In this document: positions 58,560-64,000 of the stretch, piece by piece
Position numbering within the stretch: the stretch's first letter is position 1
Layout: each line of letters starts with the position of its first letter
Assembly (NCBI GenBank): GCA_016271365.2
Contig: CM057459.1
Coordinates: forward strand, 487,953,501 to 488,017,500
Reading direction: 5' to 3'
DNA: 64,000 bases
Source of the DNA: Neoceratodus forsteri
Lineage: Eukaryota; Chordata; Ceratodontiformes; Ceratodontidae
Position numbers and translations under genes: made by a program
The notes under the pieces: generated by a model
Databases searched by the model: none
Seen by the model: only the letters and a program-made list of their open reading frames with translations
What the model was told of the DNA's origin: nothing

Positions 58560-59602
58560 TTGCCAGCATGCCTTTGACCACATCCTCCCCCTAAACTACT
58601 TTGTCAGCTTAAGTAACTTACCACAAGACATAACAACACTCCCTACTTGACTGGGCCCTTACCTCCCACCCTTACCGTGTCATCACCTCCGGCGTTCTCC
58701 CCGATGCTCTCAGTGATCATAACTCAATAGTCATAGTTAGGAAAGTCCACAGAACTAAATCACCACACAAAACCATACAACTACACTCTTTCAAGTTTCT
58801 TGACCTTGAACCTCCCCTGAGTAACCTTGTCACCTCTGATTGGTCCCCCCAACCTCCTTCCCCTCAGTTGATAGGGCCCTTGCCTACTTCAAAGAAATTT
58901 TTCTTGTAAACTGGAACGTCTTTGCACCACTCAAACAAACCAGAGTCAGAGGTAACCACTTACCTTGGAAAATCCCTGAACTTCTGGCCTGCCCCAGGGT
59001 TAAAAATTGAGCCTGGAAGCATCATAAAGCTACCTAGCATCCTAGTGACCTTGCGAACTACCACATGCTCCAAAATACTTGCACCAGGGCTACAAGGTTA
59101 GCCAAGTCCAAGTATTTCAAATCTGCCTTCATCACCAACATAAATTCCCCATCAACGTTCTGGAAGGTGGTCCACACCCTATTTACCCCCTCACCTAACC
59201 CACCCAGCCCCGGTACTTACAGTAAATAGCTTGCTAGTGTCTGACCCACCAGCCGTAGCTGCAGAATTTAACTCCTCCTGTGCCACTGAGCTACTGAAAT
59301 CCTTCCCCTCCTACCCATCACCATCCCCACCCTCTACTGGTGTGCCCCCTCCACCACCTTCCCACCTCCCCTTCTCTTTCGCAGCTGTAACTCAAATGAT
59401 GCCCTAAGTTCCCACCTCATCATCTACCACTCTAAAGGTGCCCCCCCCGATGGCCTCGACCCAAAACTCCTCTCTCTCTCTGCTTTGGCCATAGCCTACC
59501 CCCCTCTCAATAATCTTGAAGCTCTCATTCTCCACTGCCTCACTCCCCTCTTCATGGAAACATGCAGTGGTCCTCCCTCTACCCAAAGGGGGTGACCCCT
59601 AA

Positions 59603-60052
59603 TTGCCTGGCAACTATTGCCCCATTTCTCTCCTCTCTACCCTTGCCAAGCTTCAAGAACACATTGCCCTCTTCCAACTCACCTCTTTTCTATCTGACAT
59701 CTCCTTTTTCACCCCTTTCCAGTCTGGTTTCAGGAAAAAACACTCAACCACCATCTCTCTACTACAGATCACTGATTCTGTCCTAACCGGGATGGACAAT
59801 GGCCAAATTACTTCTGGCATTTTTGTCGATCTGGCGAAGGCCTTCAATACTGTCTCTCACTCCCTTCTCCTCGACTCACTCCCGGCAGCTGGCCTATCTC
59901 CCTCTGCCACAAACTGGTTCAAGGCCTATCTTATTGGCAGAACCCAATCAGTTAAGACCTTGGATGCCACTTCCCCTCCCCTACCAATTAGCACTGGTGT
60001 TCCACAGGGCTCTGTATTAGGGGCCCCTCCTATTCTTCATCTTCTTAAATGA
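59603..60052 (+). pseudogene. Family X RT fingers and palm, copy C
   Basis: The 149-codon frame reads NYCPISLLSTLAKLQEH, FQSGFRKKHSTTISLLQITD, ILTGMDNGQ-like and then GIFVDLAKAFNTVSHSLL, where the usual 'FDTV' is FNTV and the catalytic Asp of 'FVDL' remains. NWFKAYLIGRTQSVKTLD and ISTGVPQGSVLGAPP follow, before a frameshift. This is the best-preserved RT of family X in the window. Confidence 0.9.
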
Positions 60053-60498
60053 CCTTCTCTCTGTCTGCTCCACCTCCTCCACTATACATATGTATGCCAA
60101 TGATAAAAGTCCTGTATGCATCTGGCTCCTGTCCTGCTGAGGTTACAGCCAGCCTACAGCAAGACTTTGACAAGGTTCAGCTCTGGTTTGCTAACCATCA
60201 ACTTTTTCTCAATGCCAAGAAGACTGTCTTCATGACCTTTGGCACTAGGCAGAGAGTCTCTAGACTTCCCTCCCTACTTACTTTCCACACCCTTGATGGT
60301 ACTTTACTTCAGGACACATCCTCCTTCAGGTATTTAGGTGTTTGGTTGGACCAACACCTAAACTTCTCTGGACATATTGACACTATCCAGAAAAAACTGT
60401 GCCCCAAGCTTGGTGCCCTGTTCAGGAACCATAGTTGCATCCCTCCTATGGCTAGGCCTAAACTTGTTCAGAAGATGATACTGCCCATTTTTAACTAA
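60049..60498 (+). pseudogene. Family X RT active site and thumb, copy C
   Basis: The start is out of frame over the catalytic block. In the correct frame, CATATGTATGCCAATGATA reads HMYAND (YAND at 60093-60104), so the first catalytic Asp is Asn. The frame then gives SCPAEVTASLQQDFDKVQLW, FANHQLFLNAKKTVFMTFGT, FRYLGVWLDQHLNFSGHID, KLCPKLGALFRNHSCIPP and KLVQKMILPIF. It stops at 60496 and continues in a second frame with VYGAAPKSSLARLDTLFNSF. Confidence 0.9.
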
Positions 60499-61126
60499 TG
60501 TGACATAGTCTATGGTGCTGCCCCTAAGTCCTCCCTGGCCAGACTGGACACCCTCTTCAATTCCTTCTACCACTTTGCCCTGGATGTCCCCCCTAGCACC
60601 CACCACTGTGATCTTTATCGTGCCCTATAATTCCCCTCTCTTACAAATAGGGGACTTACCCACTGTGCTAAATTTACCTCCAAGCACTGGTTGGGCAAGC
60701 TCCCTTCCTACCTCACCTTCTCCTTTATAACAACCCCCCCATCCTCCCATTCCTTTAGATCAACCCACTCCCGCACCCTGGTAGTCCCCCACAGATATAC
60801 TGTAATCGGCTAATCCAGTTTCTCTCTCTGCCTCCCAAAAATTTGGAATTCCCTTCCTCCTCTGATCTGGCACTCATCTTCCACCTACTCCATCAGCTCT
60901 GCCCTCAATAATTACCTTGCACCTAGCTGCTCCTGCCATGTCCCTCCCTAATTCCCTTCTCTAAGCCCTGGATAAACCCTACCTCTCTACCATCACCTTT
61001 ATTTTACCTGTGCACCCATACACCCCAAATTTCTAGCTCTCCTCCCCTTCCCCCAAATTGCTGTCCTTTACAGGCCTTCCTTGATCTCTCACAGAATGTA
61101 AGGTACCCTGAATGCTCCCCATGGGT

Positions 61127-61530
61127 CCATGCATCCTGATAGACTATTGATATGGCCCCATCCTCTCCAAAGGTGTGAATTCTCTCCCCCTCAGGGGTTC
61201 AATTCTCCCTCTCTCCCTTTCTGATCACTCTCTTAATCCCTATCTGCTGACCTTCTCCAACTACCTGACTGGGTACCCTGCATCCTGAAGGGTCCTCTCT
61301 TGGGTTAGATTCTATTCCCCTCATAGCATTTAAGTCACACCTCCTCCTTCTCTCTCTTCTCCCTCTTTAAATCCCTACAGCCTTATCCCCCTTTCTGTCT
61401 AGCCCCATAGCCCCCTTGTAGGGTTTCCCACATCCTGAAGGGGTCTCTCTGGGACACTGCCTATCTACTTCTCTCTGGTCCCCCCAGTCCATTTTCAGGG
61501 TTCCTCGCATCCTGAAGGGTCTTCAAGGAC
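61127..61530 (+). repeat. CATCCTGAAGGG-type internal repeats in family X 3' region
   Basis: 'GCATCCTGAT' (61131), 'GCATCCTGAAGGGTCCTCT' (61279), 'ACATCCTGAAGGGGTCTCT' (61430) and 'GCATCCTGAAGGGTCTTCA' (61508) recur within the 3' region. They mark units of about 80-150 bp. It could be an ordinary feature of this LINE family's 3' UTR. Confidence 0.5.
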
Positions 61531-61727
61531 ACGATTCTTCCCCCTTCCCCCACTTCATCTTTTCTTCTCCTTTCCCCCTTTTCTTTCATGTAAGCACTTG
61601 TTTACTTATTAACCCAGCACTCATTATTGTCCACTCTTTCTACATATTATGCGCAACACAGTTGTAACACTGTTTGTAACACCTGCCTTACAACTGTATG
61701 TTAATGTTGATCTTGTGCTTGAATTAA

Positions 61728-61869
61728 GCAATATTACTACAGGGTGTGTGTTGTGCTGTGATAACGTCCGCCTGGGTGATTAGGCAACAGGCCACAGGTC
61801 GAGTGCGCACTAATCACCCCAGAAGTGACGTTATCCCAGCACAACACACACCCTGGAGTGCATTATTGC
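61728..61869. mobile_element. 142-bp foldback element, GCAATA termini
   Basis: The left half has CAGGGTGTGTGTTGTGCTGT, then GATAACGTC and GGGTGATTAG. The right half is the reverse complement, with CTAATCACCCC, GACGTTATC and CAGCACAACACACACCCTGG. Arms are about 57 bp with few mismatches, so the stem would be strong. Outer words are GCAATATTACTA and GCAATAATGCAC. Confidence 0.8.
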
Positions 61870-62574
61870 TATTATACAATGGCTCATTTACAATAATTAA
61901 AAAATAAAATGAAAAACATTTTGTCAGTAGATTTTGTGTTGATTTTTCAGTGTGGAGGGATATAGAAGAAAAATAGTGCCATTTTGGCCAGTAGGTGGTG
62001 CTGGTGGTAAATGCATGGATGTGTGTCTTTATGTGGTTGCTGCCTGAGAATTTTTGTCAGACTCCCGCTTGAAGTTTTTATTGTTTGTGGTACTGATTCC
62101 CCCCACACTGCGTTATGATTTGGAGGTTTACATTATTTTATTTTTAGTCAGTCGTGCCTGTCGTGGAACCAGCTGTATTGCGGCTGGACGAAATGGGAAC
62201 TTGTCAGCGGCTGAGAAAAACAGTGCGACTTCCGGAATTTTGGAAACGGCACCGGGTATGTTTTGACAAGGAACAGCTCTTGCCTTGCCATCAGAAAGAC
62301 AGGTAAAGAAAATAAAAGCAACAAGTAACTGGTGGAGGGGCAGTGGTGGATCACGAGGTGAGGGAGCACTCGTGCTGTTTTGTGAAGGGGTCGTGCTCGT
62401 AGTGGGGTTTTAGGGGAAAAACATTGAGATTCTACTGTGGGGCCATTGGTTGTAGCCTTGAAGGACAGCTGTACGTCATGTTCTGTGTAATTTTTTTAAT
62501 AAACTGTGAAATGTTCAGGGTTGCGACATCGTGTGTCTGCGTCGGTGGGAGGACCTTGAAGTGCGTTCCGTGGA

Positions 62575-62706
62575 CTGATCCTAATCTCCATTGATGCGGT
62601 CTTTTGAGTACTGGGACTAGACCCATGATGTTGTACTGGTTTACATCACGGGTCCAGCCCAAGACTGACCAATCAGAGTCCAGGATTTTTCTTGCCATTG
62701 TATAAT
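62575..62706. mobile_element. second imperfect foldback, with ATTATACAATGGC link to 61873
   Basis: GGGACTAGACCCATGATGT pairs imperfectly with ACATCACGGGTCCAGCCC. Outer words pair through ATCCTAATCTCC and GGACTCTGATTGG-like segments. The right edge GCCATTGTATAAT (62694-62706) is the exact reverse complement of ATTATACAATGGC at 61873-61885, just right of the first foldback. The whole 61873-62706 interval may therefore be one larger element. Confidence 0.5.
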
Positions 62707-63035
62707 GTAAAATGAACACGACTCTTCCCCCTCCCCACCTCACCCTTCCCTCTGCTTCCCCCTTTTCTTTCATGTAAGCACTTCTTTACTTATTAATCCA
62801 ACACTTATTATTGCCTACTCTTTCTACCTTTTATGCGCAACACAGTTGTAACACTGCTTGTAACACCTGCCTTACAACTGCATGTTAATGTTGATCTTGT
62901 AACTTGCATGTGTAATGTCTCACTCCTATTGTACCCCTTACCCCCAGGTTGCACTGGGAGACAAGCAGATTGTTGCTCAGTGTGCCTTCCTGGTGAAACA
63001 TTTCAATAAATAAATAAAATAAAAAAGATGTGGAA

Positions 63036-64000
63036 GAACTGTTAGTCAAAAGACAACTGGGAAGATACTAACATTTAAATTTGTAGAAGTGCTTTTTTGC
63101 AACATCTGACCTGCCACCACACCTCTCGATCTCACCCACTCTATAGGTTCCTTCTCACTAAACTCACAGAAATCCACCCTGCAAACTGTGGTGACTTTGT
63201 ATACCAAGGCAAGCCCCTTGACTGTCATTTAAATGGACACTGTCAGCCTTTGGGGCAATTTTAAACTGCCTGTAAGTAAGGTGTCTACAGCAAGCTTCAT
63301 AAACGTAAAATACATACAGGGCAGTAGATTTGCACAGTAGTGCAAGGTATTTCTTATTCATGTAAAAAAGATATTTAAGTCATCCTGACTAAAATATTGG
63401 GGGTACACGTCCACAAGGTAGAATAGTACGGAGTCAAGAGTAGACCCATTCATGTATGAGTTACTTATTTCTTGACATATATGCAAAAATGGCTGTATAT
63501 CTTACCATTCCTGATAGATGCAGAAGCAAATGATTTGATACCTTTTAATGGACCAACATAGATGTAACAACAAGAACAAAGTGCTCTAGCTTTCGGACCA
63601 ACCAGTCCTTCTTCAGATGCTAATGGCATTTGTTTAGAAAATACAATACTTATAACAGCTAGATCATGCAGAAAAAAACAGAAAAAAATCCCCATTGGTT
63701 TAAAATACTCATTTAAAAATACAGAAGATGATGTCAGAGAAGTTTAACAGTACCATACTGCCTTCAGCCAGGAGGGACCCTGGGTCAAAGGTGCTTGGTG
63801 GAACACACATACAAAGAATCCTACTGCATATAAATTTAATTGACATAAGATAACACTGCTGAAGCAGATGACTCCTAAATAAAGCTATGAGTGTCACAGT
63901 TTGTATAAGGATGTGATTACTGAAAGGCAACCCCCACCCAGATTAAAGACAAACTAAGATTGTTTTAGGGCTCAAGAAGTTTCAATGCCTGCACTATAGA
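63036..64000. other. unassigned, with a recognisable dispersed motif
   Basis: No gene recognised. The stretch 63515-63625 (see next entry) is the only familiar sequence. Confidence 0.4.
63515..63625 (-). repeat. CTGAAGAAGG...GGTCCGAAAGCT dispersed repeat
   Basis: The reverse complement has ATCTGAAGAAGGACTGGTTG, GTCCGAAAGCTAGAGCAC and ATGTTGGTCCATTAAAAGG. I recognise this word order ('...gaagaag...ccgaaagctag...ttggtccaataaaa') from dispersed repeats in several tetrapod genomes, but cannot name the family. Confidence 0.4.

Larger units (their letters stand above)
61530..62901 (+). repeat. direct repeat of LINE 3' end, 1.19 kb apart
   Basis: 61530-61718 and 62716-62901 align along their length, including TTTTCTTTCATGTAAGCACT, TTATGCGCAACACAGTTGTAACAC and GTATGTTAATGTTGATCTTG-type words, at roughly 90% identity by eye. 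The first copy ends abruptly where the foldback at 61728 begins. The second runs on to a normal LINE terminus. This is either a tandem duplication or two overlapping insertions. Confidence 0.8.
58560..63035 (+). mobile_element. Family X LINE, copy C, with rearranged 3' end
   Basis: Endonuclease C-terminal remnants at about 58640-58860 include a SDHNSIVIV block. The linker region follows at 58960-59180 with GNHLPWKIPELLACP, WKHHKAT and YFKSAFITNINSPSTFWKVV. RT frames lie at 59603-60498. After the ORF comes a long pyrimidine-rich 3' region with repeated 'CATCCTGAAGGG' words (61127-61530). The 3' end occurs twice, at 61530-61718 and 62716-63035. Between these lie foldback sequences and unassigned DNA. 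The final end has TTGCTCAGTGTGCCTTCCTG and (AATA)n. Confidence 0.85.

Noticed and set aside
1..64000. CRISPR array, operon or prokaryotic defence system
   Set aside because: No spaced identical repeats with unique spacers and no bacterial gene layout. The direct repeats present are minisatellites or LINE pieces.

Overview
This window looks like intergenic or intronic DNA from a large, repeat-rich vertebrate genome. There are no bacterial-style genes, and nearly everything recognisable is transposable-element debris. The mix is: several CR1-like LINEs ending in a 'TCTATGTTTCTATG' tail, L2-like LINEs ending in (CCTTG)n or TAAA tails, a Tx1-type L1, MIR/CORE-type SINEs, and tRNA- and 5S-headed SINEs sharing a central 'GAGACATTAAACYGAGGTCC' block. 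From memory of such repeats this fits a sarcopterygian or basal vertebrate (lungfish or amphibian most likely), but the species cannot be fixed from the sequence.

Layout. 0-1.1 kb: minus-strand CR1 fragment. 1.65-4.98 kb: plus-strand L2 with endonuclease, RT and 3' end. 4.98-11.6 kb: minus-strand Tx1-like L1 (ORF1 and ORF2), broken by a hAT-like MITE (7.52-7.96 kb) and a CpG-rich hairpin-bearing insert (6.89-7.16 kb). 11.6-14.4 kb: copy A of a pyrimidine-rich LINE called 'family X' here. 14.4-23.5 kb: mostly unassigned AT-rich DNA with scattered SINEs, a MITE and minisatellites. 23.6-24.6 kb: CR1 3' half. 26.3-26.9 kb: microsatellite-bearing duplication. 28.4-28.9 kb: CR1 3' end. 33.0-33.5 kb: L2 3' end. 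34.8 kb: one candidate host-gene micro-exon, followed by a minus-strand SINE. 37.5-39.4 kb: LINE with a 300-codon RT frame. 40.2-42.7 and 44.6-47.1 kb: two minus-strand CR1 copies. 47.7-52.4 kb: family X copy B, split by a different CR1. 54.1-56.5 kb: one 5S-headed SINE split by three insertions. 58.6-63.0 kb: family X copy C, with a duplicated 3' end enclosing foldback elements.

No LINE here has an uninterrupted full-length ORF, so all are annotated as fossils. The value of the window lies in nested insertions that define element boundaries and in small structured repeats: three foldbacks of 142-147 bp, a triple-hairpin insert, and dispersed minisatellite units. I found no convincing new multi-gene system. 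The best leads are the structured insert at 6.89-7.16 kb, the foldback group, the head-swapped SINE bodies, and the candidate exon at 34.8 kb.
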